Origin: Desulfomonile sp963700305
Lineage (GTDB): Bacteria > Desulfobacterota > Desulfomonilia > Desulfomonilales > Desulfomonilaceae
Reading direction: 5' to 3'
DNA: 64,000 nucleotides
Assembly (NCBI GenBank): GCA_963700305.1
Contig: CAVOXB010000027.1
Coordinates: forward strand, 124,001-188,000
Of the stretch, positions 15,983 through 25,667 are shown one piece after another. Each line of letters starts with the position of its first letter. Within the stretch, counting starts at the first letter, position 1. A model generated the notes under the pieces. It worked only from the letters and a program-made list of their open reading frames with translations. It did not search any database and had not been told where the DNA came from. The position numbers and the translations under genes were made by a program.

Positions 15983-17491
15983 TCAAGCCGGGACCAGCTC
16001 CACAGCCTTCTTCAATCTGGCCACTACCCTGTCTTTTCCGATCACTTCCAGCATCTCGAACAGGCCCGGTCCAACCGACGTGCCTGATACGGCCGTTCTT
16101 GCAGCATTTATCAGAATACCGGCTTTGACTTCTTTCTCTTCGGAATAGGATCTGAACACTTCCTCAATAGAATGCATGTCGTAATCGTTGAGTTGATCGA
16201 TTCTGGAAGCAAGCCCAGGTAGATACTCCTTCAGGCGCGGCTCTTTGCCGAGGTTTTTCTTAACCGCGGCCTCGTCGAACTCGAAATCATCAGCGAAATA
16301 GCATTTCCCTCTGAAAGAAAAATCTTTGAGTGTAAGGAATCTCGCACGGATCAGATCGATGGTCCTAAGGAACCATTCTTTTTCGCCGTGCTCGAACGAA
16401 TCGCGCCACAAACCTGCTTCCGTCAATTCCTGCTTTACATAAGGAATCAGCTCCTCAAGGGGCATCGTGCGGATGTAAGTGGAATTGAAATGAATGGCTT
16501 TGGGATCTGTCCAGTTTCTGGCATCACCAGGGACATAATTGAATATGGAGTTGGACCTGTTTATCTTTGATAGGTCGAATATCTCAGTCAATTCCTCACG
16601 AGAGAAAAATTCCCGCTCTTCACCGGATGACCATCCGAGCAAGGCCATGAAATTACAGAGAGCCCACGGAAGGAACCCCTTCTGTCGATAATAGGCGATT
16701 GTAACTACCTCGCCATGTGTTCTCTTGGAGAGCTTTGCCTTCTTGTTATCCAGAGTCAGAGGCATGTGGGCAAAAATGGGCGGGGTAATACCCAGAGCCT
16801 TGTAAATCAAAACCTGCTTCGGCGTATTTGCCAGACCGTCAGCGCCGCGGATCACATGAGTTATGTTGTCCAGAGCGTCGTCCACCGCGTTACTTAGAAT
16901 GTACAAAGGCCGCCCATCAGATCGAAGGATCACGAAGTCCTCTATATCCTGGCCTCGTTTTTCTATCCGACCGAACACAGCATCTTCAAACGCCACAACA
17001 GAAGCAGCATCCCTTGGCACTCGAAACCGTATGACATAAGGCATTCCGTTGCGGAGCTTCTCCTCCACCTGCTCAGGGGAGAGATCGCGGCAGCGGCCAT
17101 CATACATGAAGGCAACTTTTTTCATCTCTGCCGCTTTTCGCTGGTCTTCCAGCTCTTCACGTGTGCAAAAGCACCTGTACGCGTGGCCACTCTCGAGAAG
17201 CCTGTGAGCGGCTTCCACGTGCTTGGGCAGATTGTCGGTCTGGAGATACGGCCCCTCATCCCAGTCCAGTCCTAGCCATTTGAGGCCGTCCAAAATTTCC
17301 TGCAAGGATTCCTTGGTTGAGCGCTCCGTATCGGTGTCCTCGATCCGGAGAATGAAGACTCCGCCCTTTTTCTTGGCCCACAGCCAGTTGTAAAGGGCGG
17401 TTCGCGCGCCGCCGAGGTGAAGGTATCCCGTGGGTGACGGCGCAAACCGCACCCTGACTTGATTCTTGGGTTTGTTCGGGTCTGAATTCAT
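15983..17491 (-). CDS. gltX: Glutamyl-tRNA synthetase GltX
   Basis: About 502 residues from the ATG at 17491; a GTG five codons upstream (17506) is an alternative. It opens with VRVRFAPSPTGYLHLGGART, the class I HIGH-type signature, and has KLSKRTHGE, the KMSKS-equivalent loop, near residue 255. The C-terminal anticodon-binding domain is helical and complete. It charges tRNA-Glu with glutamate. An intact Cys-containing region (YRCFCTREEL ... GRCRDL) resembles the zinc motif of bacterial GluRS. It sits immediately downstream of a metallo-beta-lactamase-fold hydrolase on the same strand and could be co-transcribed. Confidence 0.94.
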   Translation of the reverse strand: MNSDPNKPKNQVRVRFAPSPTGYLHLGGARTALYNWLWAKKKGGVFILRIEDTDTERSTKESLQEILDGLKWLGLDWDEGPYLQTDNLPKHVEAAHRLLESGHAYRCFCTREELEDQRKAAEMKKVAFMYDGRCRDLSPEQVEEKLRNGMPYVIRFRVPRDAASVVAFEDAVFGRIEKRGQDIEDFVILRSDGRPLYILSNAVDDALDNITHVIRGADGLANTPKQVLIYKALGITPPIFAHMPLTLDNKKAKLSKRTHGEVVTIAYYRQKGFLPWALCNFMALLGWSSGEEREFFSREELTEIFDLSKINRSNSIFNYVPGDARNWTDPKAIHFNSTYIRTMPLEELIPYVKQELTEAGLWRDSFEHGEKEWFLRTIDLIRARFLTLKDFSFRGKCYFADDFEFDEAAVKKNLGKEPRLKEYLPGLASRIDQLNDYDMHSIEEVFRSYSEEKEVKAGILINAARTAVSGTSVGPGLFEMLEVIGKDRVVARLKKAVELVPA

Positions 17492-17512
17492 ATGATGTGT
17501 TTTCACCGTTTA

Positions 17513-18145
17513 CTAAGTTGTTATGTCCAGAATTACCACCGGGCATTTTGCCGCTGATTTGAAGGAGTTCCTATCGTCGAGAGTCCCGACTATGTCCCCG
17601 CAGTGCATTGGCACTGCAACTTTCGGATTTATTTTTCCTATCGCCTCTGCTGCCTGCTTTACGGTCATCGTGTAAGTTCCACCCACCGGCACAAGAGCCA
17701 CATCCGTCTTGACAGCACCCATCTCGGGGATCATGTCCGCGTCGCCGGAGTGGTAAACCCGCATGCCGTCCACTGTGACAACGTAACCAACCCAGTTGTT
17801 TTTCTTGGGGTGGAAATCCTTGTCCGTGTTGTAAGCGGGCACAGCTTCTACCGTTACGTCCCCGATTTCAAGGCTCTGGCCAGGAGCAATCGACTTGAAA
17901 GCCTTGCCGAAACCGGCCTGGCAGTCCGGAGGGCCTACAATGACAGTCGTGGGTTTCCGGATTCTTTCCACATCTTCTTCTGAAAGATGGTCGAAATGAC
18001 TGTGGGTAATGCAGATAACATCTGCAGGGACTGGTTTTTTCAACTTCCAGGGATCAATGTACACCGTGGACTTGGATCCCTCGATGCGAAAGCTCGCATG
18101 CCCCAACCACTTGATTTTCTCTTTCACGAAAGACTCAGCTTCCAT
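17513..18145 (-). CDS. Metallo-beta-lactamase-fold metal-dependent hydrolase (UPF0173-like)
   Basis: 210 residues from the ATG at 18145, which follows GAGGAGG; an ATG five codons upstream overlaps that ribosome site. The metal-binding motif THSHFDHLS (HxHxDH) is at about residue 50, with HSGDAD and MHCGDIVG supplying the later ligands. The order and length match the small L-ascorbate-6-phosphate-lactonase-like/UPF0173 group; WLGHASFRIEG at the start is typical. Substrate unknown. Its stop is only about 20 bases from the gltX start. Confidence 0.85.
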   Translation of the reverse strand: MEAESFVKEKIKWLGHASFRIEGSKSTVYIDPWKLKKPVPADVICITHSHFDHLSEEDVERIRKPTTVIVGPPDCQAGFGKAFKSIAPGQSLEIGDVTVEAVPAYNTDKDFHPKKNNWVGYVVTVDGMRVYHSGDADMIPEMGAVKTDVALVPVGGTYTMTVKQAAEAIGKINPKVAVPMHCGDIVGTLDDRNSFKSAAKCPVVILDITT

Positions 18146-18417
18146 TTTGGGCCTCCTCATTAATGGATGTTTATGAAAGATTTAGCAAAACCCGTTCCGT
18201 CGACCGGAATCCATGATCTAAAGAACCGTTAAAAAAACAAAACCAAAGGGTATATTGAAAAAATTTCGCCGCACGTCGCTGTCTCATCAAACCAGCAGTC
18301 TTTTCAGCGGACCTCATTCTATGCATGGTACCCTTGAATTGCAAACCGTTATCTCGCCGACAATGACAGGAATCCCGGTTTTTTGTATAATCCATTTCTT
18401 CGGAGGAAAGGAAAACC

Positions 18418-18723
18418 ATGAGCGTTCCGCCTCGAAGAAAAGCAAGTCCGGATCTCAGCAAAACGAGGACCAACAGCGATTGGATAATGGTTGGTCTGGG
18501 CATATTTCTGGTCGTTTTGTTTCTTGTGGCCGGCTATTATTCCTATGTTCAGACCGATGCGGAGCCGATTGCGAAGCAGCGAGGCCCCGTGAAAGATCCA
18601 AAGAATATCGGACCGGGGAGTTCTATAGAGGGGCTGAATCTATCTTTTCGAATCGCCGGGAATAGAACGGGAAACACGTTGGGGACGCTCGATAGAGTTC
18701 TGCCAGGCACTGGCGAGTTCTGA
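18418..18723 (+). CDS. Small single-pass membrane protein, function unknown
   Basis: 101 residues; the ATG follows GGAGGAAAGG at good spacing, which supports a real gene. A basic N-terminal tail (SVPPRRKASPDLSKTRTNSD) leads to one transmembrane helix (MVGLGIFLVVLFLVAGYYSY), then a polar domain with KDPKNIGPGSSIEGL. No family recognised. Confidence 0.6.
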   Translation: MSVPPRRKASPDLSKTRTNSDWIMVGLGIFLVVLFLVAGYYSYVQTDAEPIAKQRGPVKDPKNIGPGSSIEGLNLSFRIAGNRTGNTLGTLDRVLPGTGEF

Positions 18724-18947
18724 AACGCGGGTGTGGGCCACACTCCCGGAGCGCTGAAGCGAAAAGCCCTTCAGACGGGCTTACGGGGTCATTCCACGCC
18801 GTTACCTGAAGGGGATTTCTGAAAAGCTAGACTATTATATCGCAACTCGTCACCGATCCGCAAAAATATTCGTTTGAGCGTTGAGGGTACAGTAGCCGTT
18901 GCTTTTTCTCGTGATACGAGAAAAAAGCGTCTTCGGAGAAAAATGAA

Positions 18948-19628
18948 ATGCGAGCCTTTGCAAGCACAATTGTGCGGTTCTTTCTGGCGGGCGTGGCCAC
19001 ATTGTTGCCCTTTTGGGTTACTATTTTTGTTGTGACTTGGCTGGTCAGAATAGCCGATGCATACATAGGTCCGAGCAGTAGTTTCGGGCTGTTCATTTTA
19101 AAAATTGTTGGTGACGCTAACCGGTATTCAGGATATTCCGCGGCCTATCTTGTGGTTGTTCTACTTATTATCCTTCTGGGGTTTCTAGTCACACGCGCCA
19201 CTGTCGCTAAAATCCATCAGGGCATTGACGGGATGTTCGCAAGAATACCGTTGTTCGGGAGGATATACTACGCTGTAAGCCAAATGGTTGAAATATTTGG
19301 CAGAAAAGAAAACTCCGGCCTGGATCGCTTCGGCGGTGTGGGTTACGTGCGTATGGGAAGCATAAGAATGCTTGCGTTGTTGACCTCGGGTCAGACTTAT
19401 ACCCTAGCGGATGGCACGGAATATTTCCTGGTGTTTATACCCAATTCTCCGATTCCCGCTACTGGCTTTAACGCGTTCGTTCCCACCGCTGACGTTGAAA
19501 GGGTGGATATGCCCACGGAAGACATGCTCAAGCTCTTGATGTCACTCGGGGTTTTGGGGCCGCAGGTGCTCACGCGGTCTACTCTATTACAGAACGGGAA
19601 GGCTCCTGATGACCGAAAAGCTTTATAA
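18948..19628 (+). CDS. DUF502-family membrane protein
   Basis: 226 residues. The N-terminal half matches DUF502: FFLAGVATLLPFWVTIFVVT as a first transmembrane helix, then AYIGPSS, a second helix (AAYLVVVLLIILLGFLVTRA) and the conserved cytosolic stretch IPLFGRIYYAVSQMVEIF. The C-terminal half (FIPNSPIPATGF, VPTADVERVDMPTEDMLKLL) is also typical. Function unknown; conserved in bacteria and plants. The ATG follows GGAGAAAAATGAA. Its 3' end overlaps the next gene by 20 bases, so the two are probably coupled. Confidence 0.85.
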   Translation: MRAFASTIVRFFLAGVATLLPFWVTIFVVTWLVRIADAYIGPSSSFGLFILKIVGDANRYSGYSAAYLVVVLLIILLGFLVTRATVAKIHQGIDGMFARIPLFGRIYYAVSQMVEIFGRKENSGLDRFGGVGYVRMGSIRMLALLTSGQTYTLADGTEYFLVFIPNSPIPATGFNAFVPTADVERVDMPTEDMLKLLMSLGVLGPQVLTRSTLLQNGKAPDDRKAL

Positions 19629-20031
19629 TGAGTTAATGGAGCGCTCTAAGACAGAGCCTTACAGCAAACTACTCGGCATAGAAGTGGTTGATGTAGGACC
19701 AGGGAGCGCGGTGGTGAGGATGCGCGTAATTCCCGAAATGGGGAATATTTTCGGATCTACGCACGGTGGGGCCCTATTCTCGCTTCTAGATGAGGCTTTT
19801 CAGCTTGCGTGTAATACTCACGGGGTCCTGTCAGTTGCCTTGAATGTTAGTATCACGTATGTCTCTGCACCTGTGGCCGGCTCTGTCCTCGAGGCGCGTG
19901 CTACGGAAATACACAAGACGCGGCGCACTTCGAGTTATTCTTGCGAAATCAGGGACCGGGAGGATGGTAAGCTCATAGCTACCGCGCAGGCATTGGCTTA
20001 TCGGACCGGAAAAGAAATTACTGGTTCATAA
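19609..20031 (+). CDS. PaaI-family hotdog-fold thioesterase
   Basis: 140 residues. The hotdog core is visible: YSKLLGIEVVDVGPGSAVVR, then IFGSTHGGALFSLLDEAFQL, where HGG and the following Asp/Glu match the PaaI/YbgC-type active-site helix, and NVSITYVSAPVAGSVLEARA. These enzymes hydrolyse acyl-CoA thioesters. Its start is inside the end of the DUF502 gene, indicating coupling. A second, frameshifted PaaI-type gene is at 29624. Substrate not predictable. Confidence 0.87.
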   Translation: MTEKLYNELMERSKTEPYSKLLGIEVVDVGPGSAVVRMRVIPEMGNIFGSTHGGALFSLLDEAFQLACNTHGVLSVALNVSITYVSAPVAGSVLEARATEIHKTRRTSSYSCEIRDREDGKLIATAQALAYRTGKEITGS

Positions 20032-20436
20032 ATGCGCTGGTTTGTTATCAGGATGGGATAGAAGTCCTTCTTACTTTGAAAGATGCCCCTTTACCCCGCA
20101 GCGTCAAAATAAGGGCGGAATGGTGTTTTCACAGTGGCGGTCGGCGTCCCTGCCGGCCAGATCGTTGGGTCCATTTGCCGTCTACTAGGAACTTTTCCCT
20201 TTTTCCTTTGGACGAATCGAAGTCCTTATGGAATCCGGGCGCTCCTTCTCCACAATGAGGCCGGCAGCGACGCCGGCCGCTACTAATGCATGTTTCGCCA
20301 TATAGCGAACCGACGGGCTTCAGGTTTCCTTAACCCGGTGATTTAGCTCTCGCGTGTATGCCCTTTACGCGCAACCTCACGCGCTCGGATATCAATTCTT
20401 TAGCTACTGGAATTACAGATCAAATAGGGTGATGAC
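20032..20436. other. Intergenic region with dispersed GC-rich repeats
   Basis: No gene. It includes degenerate copies of the CCGGC palindrome family (near 20138-20165 and 20260-20284, the second reading GAGGCCGGCAGCGACGCCGG). A short ORF here translates only repeat sequence. Confidence 0.45.
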
Positions 20437-20949
20437 TTAACGGCCTCTCTTAAAAAAACCGGTGATGCTAAATTTATTCTTCTTTTCAGTCGTCTCATCA
20501 TCTTCTTCTTTGGACTCTTCTTCGGGTTGGCTGACCTTCTTGGGAGCTTGTTCCGGCTCTGCCTGTTGAGTTGGCCCGAATGTTGTGAACAGTTTTGTCA
20601 ATTCTACCGTGTCGAGGAATTCTTCTTCGTCGTCGCTCGATGCCTTTGTTTTTGGTGAAGATGCCTTGGGGGCAGGTGGGGCAGCAATCTTCGGTTTCGG
20701 CTCCGGGGCTGGTTCGGGGACTTCTGGTTCGATCTCAGCCTGCGCTTTTAATATTCTGAAGCGAATCCCTCGTCTGACCATGTCTTCTTCTGAAATCAAT
20801 TTTTTCTCAAACAATTGCTTCAACAGATCGGCAAATCCACGTGGGCTGATTTTGAACCTTTCCATTAATTCGAGATTGGTCATATTACCACGGACAGCTT
20901 CTACCGCGGTCCTGGCATTTACATCCCTGCTTGATTGTTTTTCCTGCAT
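20437..20949 (-). CDS. Protein with N-terminal HTH-like segment and acidic low-complexity tail, function unknown
   Basis: 170 residues. Residues 1-65 are ordered and look like a helix-turn-helix (NMTNLELMERFKISPRGFAD, LLKQLFEKKLISEED). Residues 75-160 are disordered, rich in Pro, Ala, Lys and Glu (PEPAPEPKPKIAAPPAPKAS; EEESKEEDDETTEKK), and the last ten are basic (TGFFKRGR). GAGGATG precedes the start. Similar short proteins with a conserved DNA-binding-like head occur in deltaproteobacteria, but I cannot name a family. Confidence 0.6.
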   Translation of the reverse strand: MQEKQSSRDVNARTAVEAVRGNMTNLELMERFKISPRGFADLLKQLFEKKLISEEDMVRRGIRFRILKAQAEIEPEVPEPAPEPKPKIAAPPAPKASSPKTKASSDDEEEFLDTVELTKLFTTFGPTQQAEPEQAPKKVSQPEEESKEEDDETTEKKNKFSITGFFKRGR

Positions 20950-21178
20950 GTTTCTTACATCCTCATAGATAATTATACTTCATCTCACCCCGGAGAAAAA
21001 AGACCTGTCTAAGCCCACTCTCGATAATTTTTTGTCAAAACCCAGAAGAGCTAAATTTCGGCGTCCTCAAGTGCCGAGGCTAGTCTTTTCAATGAAAATG
21101 TATTTAGTGGTCGGAAGGTTTTCTTATTTTTGAGTAAATATTGTATTATCCCCCGACCTTAAAAATGGCGGAGAACTT

Positions 21179-22384
21179 TTGAAGCTCAACAAGAAACTCG
21201 TCATACTGTCCCTCCTCTATTTCGCTGAGGGCCTCCCATTCGGATTAATAGAGCTGAACTTTCCTGTTTACTTCCGCGAGCATGGAATGTCTTTGGCTCA
21301 TATTGGGCTGCTCAGTCTTCTGAGCCTGCCGTATGCGCTGAAGTTTTTTTGGGCCCCTGCTGTGGATTTTATCGGCAAACGCCGTCACTGGATTTCCGCT
21401 ACCCAGTTCTTGATGGCCATCCTGCTTTTCTTGCTTGTTTCACTTGATCCCGGTCATCGAAGTCTTCTGCTCTGGGCATGCATAGCGGCTCTCGCCATCG
21501 CGTCGGCTACGCAGGACATAGCAATCGACGCGTATTCCATCGAATTGCTGAAACCTTCGGAAATGGGAATTGCCAACGGTTTCAGGCAGGCAGCTTACAG
21601 GGTGGCGATGATTCTAGCAGGCAATGTCTCTATATCCTTGGCCGCATGGATCGGTTGGACATGGCCCTATTTGCTCGCGGCAGGAGTATTGATGGCATGC
21701 AGTCTGGTGTCGCTGCGTCTTCCGCACATTGAGGTGGAAAGGCCCCGCTTTTCCGTACAGTCGGTTGTTATTTCGGTGCGAGACATTATTTCGCGGCCGG
21801 GTTTCATACTGGTTGTCATTTTTATACTACTTTATAAGTTGGGCGACCTGGCCATGGGGCCGATGGTTAGGCCATTCTGGCTTGCAAGTGGATTGACGCT
21901 GGAAGAGATTGGCTGGGTAACTGGGAGTTTAGGTCTTGTCGCTTCGATCATAGGCGGACTTGCCGGCGGTTTTTTTATTTTGCGTTTTGGAATATTTCAC
22001 GGGCTCTGGTTTTTAGGAATTTGGCAATGTGTGAGCAATCTTACATACGCATGGGTCGCCGCTTATCCTGAATATGGGCATTACGGAATCTACGCGGCTT
22101 CGCTGGTTGAATCGTTCTGCGCGGGGCTTGGCACCTCAGCATTCCTGGCCTTCCTGATGAGCATCAGCAAGAAGGAGTTTTCCGCCACACAATACGCAAT
22201 ATTCTCGGCGCTGTTCCGGCTCACCGGGATTATAGCGGGCTCCTTGAGCGGATGGGCCACCGAGAATATGGGGTACGCGCTATATTTTACTCTAACCTTT
22301 TTTCTTTCTCTTCCCGCGTTTCTGTTTATTTTTCACGCCAGGAGATGGATTCCATCGGATAACAATGCGACCGGCGAGTCTTGA
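21179..22384 (+). CDS. Major facilitator superfamily transporter, AmpG/PAT-like
   Basis: 401 residues from a TTG start with GGCGGAG upstream. About 12 hydrophobic helices are visible. The first (LVILSLLYFAEGLPFGLIEL) and the segment ASATQDIAIDAYSIELL in helix 4-5 closely match AmpG and the acetyl-CoA/muropeptide PAT family, where QDIA(I/T)D(A/G)Y is conserved. AmpG imports anhydro-muropeptides for cell-wall recycling. The substrate here is not certain because PAT members vary. Monocistronic, facing a broken permease gene across an inverted repeat. Confidence 0.8.
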   Translation: MKLNKKLVILSLLYFAEGLPFGLIELNFPVYFREHGMSLAHIGLLSLLSLPYALKFFWAPAVDFIGKRRHWISATQFLMAILLFLLVSLDPGHRSLLLWACIAALAIASATQDIAIDAYSIELLKPSEMGIANGFRQAAYRVAMILAGNVSISLAAWIGWTWPYLLAAGVLMACSLVSLRLPHIEVERPRFSVQSVVISVRDIISRPGFILVVIFILLYKLGDLAMGPMVRPFWLASGLTLEEIGWVTGSLGLVASIIGGLAGGFFILRFGIFHGLWFLGIWQCVSNLTYAWVAAYPEYGHYGIYAASLVESFCAGLGTSAFLAFLMSISKKEFSATQYAIFSALFRLTGIIAGSLSGWATENMGYALYFTLTFFLSLPAFLFIFHARRWIPSDNNATGES

Positions 22385-22449
22385 TCCGTCGTAAGGATGC
22401 TAGAAATAATGTCCCGATTACTCGTTGATGTCGAGTGATGCCTTTCAAA

Positions 22450-22521
<72 letters not shown>

Positions 22522-22609
22522 AAACAGTGGCCGTCACGAAGGCGCCCTATGGAGTGGACTTGAAAGCGATAAGCGAAAGTCTCTCAAGCAAATTCTCGAG
22601 CGGGCCGGC

Positions 22610-23767
22610 TCATCCTATATGTCTGAGTCCTTCTGCTATTCCCATTCGGCTGACCCGAATAGCCGGGATTAAAGCCGCTGTAAATCCAACCGCCAGCGAT
22701 ACTGCAAATATCACGAGAATGGTTGAGGAAGAGACCTCAAACACTGGGAGAAAGCTTTCCAATTGTTTTTGAAAAATCCTGCCTCCAGGAAAACTCAGAA
22801 TCGCTCCGATGGTCCCCCCAATCATGGAGATCGCGACCGATTCGCCGGCAATCAAGATAAAAATAAACCTCGGACGAAATCCCAAAGTCTTGAATACCGC
22901 GTATTTCGGACCATCTTTCTCTGGCTGTCATTGCCATTGTGTTTGCCAGCACTATTAGAATGATCGCTATGACCACGATGGAAATAACCCTCACAGCAAC
23001 TAGAATTGCCTCGGTCATGGCAACGAAACCCATCTGAAATGCTTTTTCGGTCTCGGTGAGAGTCTCAGCCAGAGAGTTGGCGAACAAAGAGTCAATCTCT
23101 TGAGAAATCTCCGCGGACCTATCCGGTCCTTTATTCGTACAAGATACCAACTGACCCTGTCAGCCCGCTCCGGAAGAGATTTCTTGAACGCTTCGTTGAG
23201 GTAATCCCATCGGAAGAATAGGACAGTCTGGTCCGTGCTCTTTCTTGCGCCTTTATAGATTCCTTTTAGGACAAGCTCGACGTTGACGGGGAAGATCGCA
23301 CCCTGGAGAGGGATCACGTCGCCTATCTTCCAGCCGAAGCGCTCGACAAGGCCACTTCCGGCAATGGCCGCGTTTCGATCCTTCTCGAAGGCCTTTCTGT
23401 CTTCCTCAGACACCAGGAATTCCGGAAGCATGTCGAGATAATCCATCCCACTGACGACAATTTGCGGGAAGAAGTTTTTCTTTTCCTTGTAAACGCCACC
23501 GTACCAGGTCCCGTATGCGACTCCCCGCACTCCGGGGACCTGTTGTATGCGTGTTCTGTATGCGAGGGGGAGCGAATAGATCAGCGAGATTTTGTTCCTC
23601 GTAATAAGACGATCAGCTGCTGACGATTCCACTCCCAAGTACCGATGTGTCAATGAGGGTCCGCAAAATCGCGAAGGCCAGCATGGCTATGGCTATCCCC
23701 AGAATAGTGAGCACCGCGCGAATCTGTGGCGAAAGACATTTCTGATTATTAACTTCACTATTTCCAT
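22610..23767 (-). pseudogene. FtsX/MacB-type ABC transporter permease, four frameshifts
   Basis: The ATG at 23767 overlaps the stop of the upstream GTPase gene (TAATG). Conceptual repair at four places gives a full four-helix FtsX-like permease of about 385 residues: near 23724 (one A missing, RHKIRAVLTILGIAIAM), 23634-23636 (extra G, TSVLGVESSAADRL), 23123 (one base missing, KDRDRSAEISQEID), and 22904-22906 (extra A, RWSEYAVFKTLGFRPRF). Visible helices are AVLTILGIAIAMLAFAI, ISIVVIAIILIVLANTMAM and ILVIFAVSLAVGFTAALIPA, with a periplasmic MacB-core domain between the first two. Such permeases export lipoproteins or peptides or drive mechanotransmission. No matching ATPase gene is adjacent. 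Either a decayed gene or a region of poor sequence. Confidence 0.8.
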
Positions 23768-25539
23768 TACGCGGATTTACCGAGAAGAGGCGGCACAGAA
23801 GACGCCGACGGAGGCGAGGCATTTCCGAGAAATTCATTCAGGGAATTCAGTCGATCAATCCCATGTTCGATCCGCTCAAAGATGGCTTTCCGGTCGCTTC
23901 TCATCTTCCTGGACACCGAATCCAGGGCGTCGTTCACAAACTCTATTGCCGATTTCGCGAGACGATTGGAAACTTTTTCCATGTATTTGATTCTTCGCGA
24001 AGCCAGATACCAGACCAGGAACATTTCGCATACTAAAAGAGCTACCAAACCGGTCAGACCTTCGGGGCCGAAGATCGATGTCAAGAATTGCAGTGCAATT
24101 TTCAGTGCCCCCAGGAAAGAAGGGTGATCAAGCCAGGTCGCGAGAGCATCTGCGCCTGAAAGCTTGACTATCAACACTGGAAAGGGCAGCAGCATGATCA
24201 ATTTTTGAAAAAATCTCGTCCACTTTGAACGCGAGCCGGAGAGAGCATTTCTTGCCATTTCCACCTGAGTCGCAAACGACGCGGATGCCTTGGATACAGC
24301 AGAAGCTATGATCTGTTCCGGCTTTTCCTCTGATTGGTAGGCTTCAGCACGATTGAATGCCAGCAGCAGTTCGGAGTCGGTCCTCGCAATCATTCTCTGG
24401 AGATCCGATCTTCTGTTGCGTCCACTAGCTTCAGCAGCATCCCGGAAAACCTCGTCCAATCGCGCTCCTGTTCCGCGGGCTGTGAAAGATCGCCCTATGC
24501 CTGCGAGCTTCATTCCCCATTTGACCGGGCTGATTGATCGGTCCTCGCTCATTAGCAACCAAAACAGGATTTCTGCTAATCTTTTCTCTTGTTCGATGAC
24601 TCTTAACCCTGAGCCCTGTTCGTCCCACTCTTCTTTGGCATCAGCAGATTTCAGAGATTCCAGCGCGGCCGCTTTTTCTGCAGGCTTTACTGCCGCGTTC
24701 AGTTCGGCAGACAATTGACGAACTTCTTCCAGCAAGTTGCTGGTCTTAATAGAAGCGATCTCCTTCGTGTCCCGCCGGACCATTAAGAACTCGCGGAATC
24801 TAGCGAATTCATCTTTCAAGATTGGGCTTTCAGTCTGTTTCTCGAATTCCTGAGCAGCCGATAGACTGAAGATACGAGGCTGTTCAACGCCCGCTTCGTG
24901 TTTCAGGCGGAACGCCAGATCGCCCAGCACTTCCTTCAGTCTTGTGTGAGGCTCCGCAGGATTTTGAGTCATAAGCTCATCCGCTTTGTTCAAGACGAAT
25001 GTGAAGTTTTCCCTATGGATAGCGGTTTTCGACAGGAACTGGTACAGAGCGGAATCAGCGTACTTTTCCGGGCTCACCACCCAGACTACTGCGTCCAGGG
25101 ATGGAAGGATCTTGAGCACAGTCTTGCGGTTTTCAGCCGCAGTGCTGTCGAAGTCAGGCAGATCGAGCAAAATCAAGTCCTTCACTGTTTCCAAATCGTG
25201 CAACGCGTCCGGATTGCGGACAAAATCGCTGATTTCTTCGAGACCGCGAGGGACATCCTTGTGCCTGTACACCACTGCTCTATCCGTGAATGGCCTTCTA
25301 TCTGATGGTTGCGAGATTCTTTTTTCGGCCAATGCGTTTATGAGTGTGGACTTTCCCACGCCCGTTCCGCCGAGTATACCAACGTAAAGCACTTCCCCAG
25401 GACTAGCTGCCTTTTCCTGAAGGGCCCGAACTCTCTGGAGCAATGAATCGTGCTTTTCACGAACCATCAGAAGGGCTGAGTCCTCTTGAAGGAATTCAAG
25501 CATGTTTTCGAGTGCAGTTAGGATCGAGGAACGGGTCAT
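23767..25539 (-). CDS. Dynamin-like/P-loop GTPase with C-terminal membrane segments
   Basis: 590 residues. The G domain is complete: G1 GILGGTGVGKSTLINAL near residue 55, switch II DLPDFDST near 125, and G4 FVLNKADEL near 185. The middle is helical. Two hydrophobic segments near residues 450-530 (LIMLLPFPVLIVKLS; LTGLVALLVCEMFLVWYLAS) place it in or on the membrane, followed by a helical tail. This is the layout of bacterial dynamin-like or YcjX/EngA-distant membrane GTPases; exact family not assigned. The stop TAA shares bases with the ATG of the downstream permease (TAATG), so both should be made together. Confidence 0.78.
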   Translation of the reverse strand: MTRSSILTALENMLEFLQEDSALLMVREKHDSLLQRVRALQEKAASPGEVLYVGILGGTGVGKSTLINALAEKRISQPSDRRPFTDRAVVYRHKDVPRGLEEISDFVRNPDALHDLETVKDLILLDLPDFDSTAAENRKTVLKILPSLDAVVWVVSPEKYADSALYQFLSKTAIHRENFTFVLNKADELMTQNPAEPHTRLKEVLGDLAFRLKHEAGVEQPRIFSLSAAQEFEKQTESPILKDEFARFREFLMVRRDTKEIASIKTSNLLEEVRQLSAELNAAVKPAEKAAALESLKSADAKEEWDEQGSGLRVIEQEKRLAEILFWLLMSEDRSISPVKWGMKLAGIGRSFTARGTGARLDEVFRDAAEASGRNRRSDLQRMIARTDSELLLAFNRAEAYQSEEKPEQIIASAVSKASASFATQVEMARNALSGSRSKWTRFFQKLIMLLPFPVLIVKLSGADALATWLDHPSFLGALKIALQFLTSIFGPEGLTGLVALLVCEMFLVWYLASRRIKYMEKVSNRLAKSAIEFVNDALDSVSRKMRSDRKAIFERIEHGIDRLNSLNEFLGNASPPSASSVPPLLGKSA

Positions 25540-25667
25540 AGCTTCTCACCGAGGAATCAAGCCGCATTCGGGTGGAGCTTCGCTCTCGTGATAATATAAC
25601 AGATCCACGAGACAATTTGCACGGGAAGCAATATGTGCGACTGGAATGTTGCGACTATTTGATTATC

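Noticed and set aside
15866..16148. Frames opposite the gltX 3' end
   Set aside because: Repeat-derived or antisense; no start signal.
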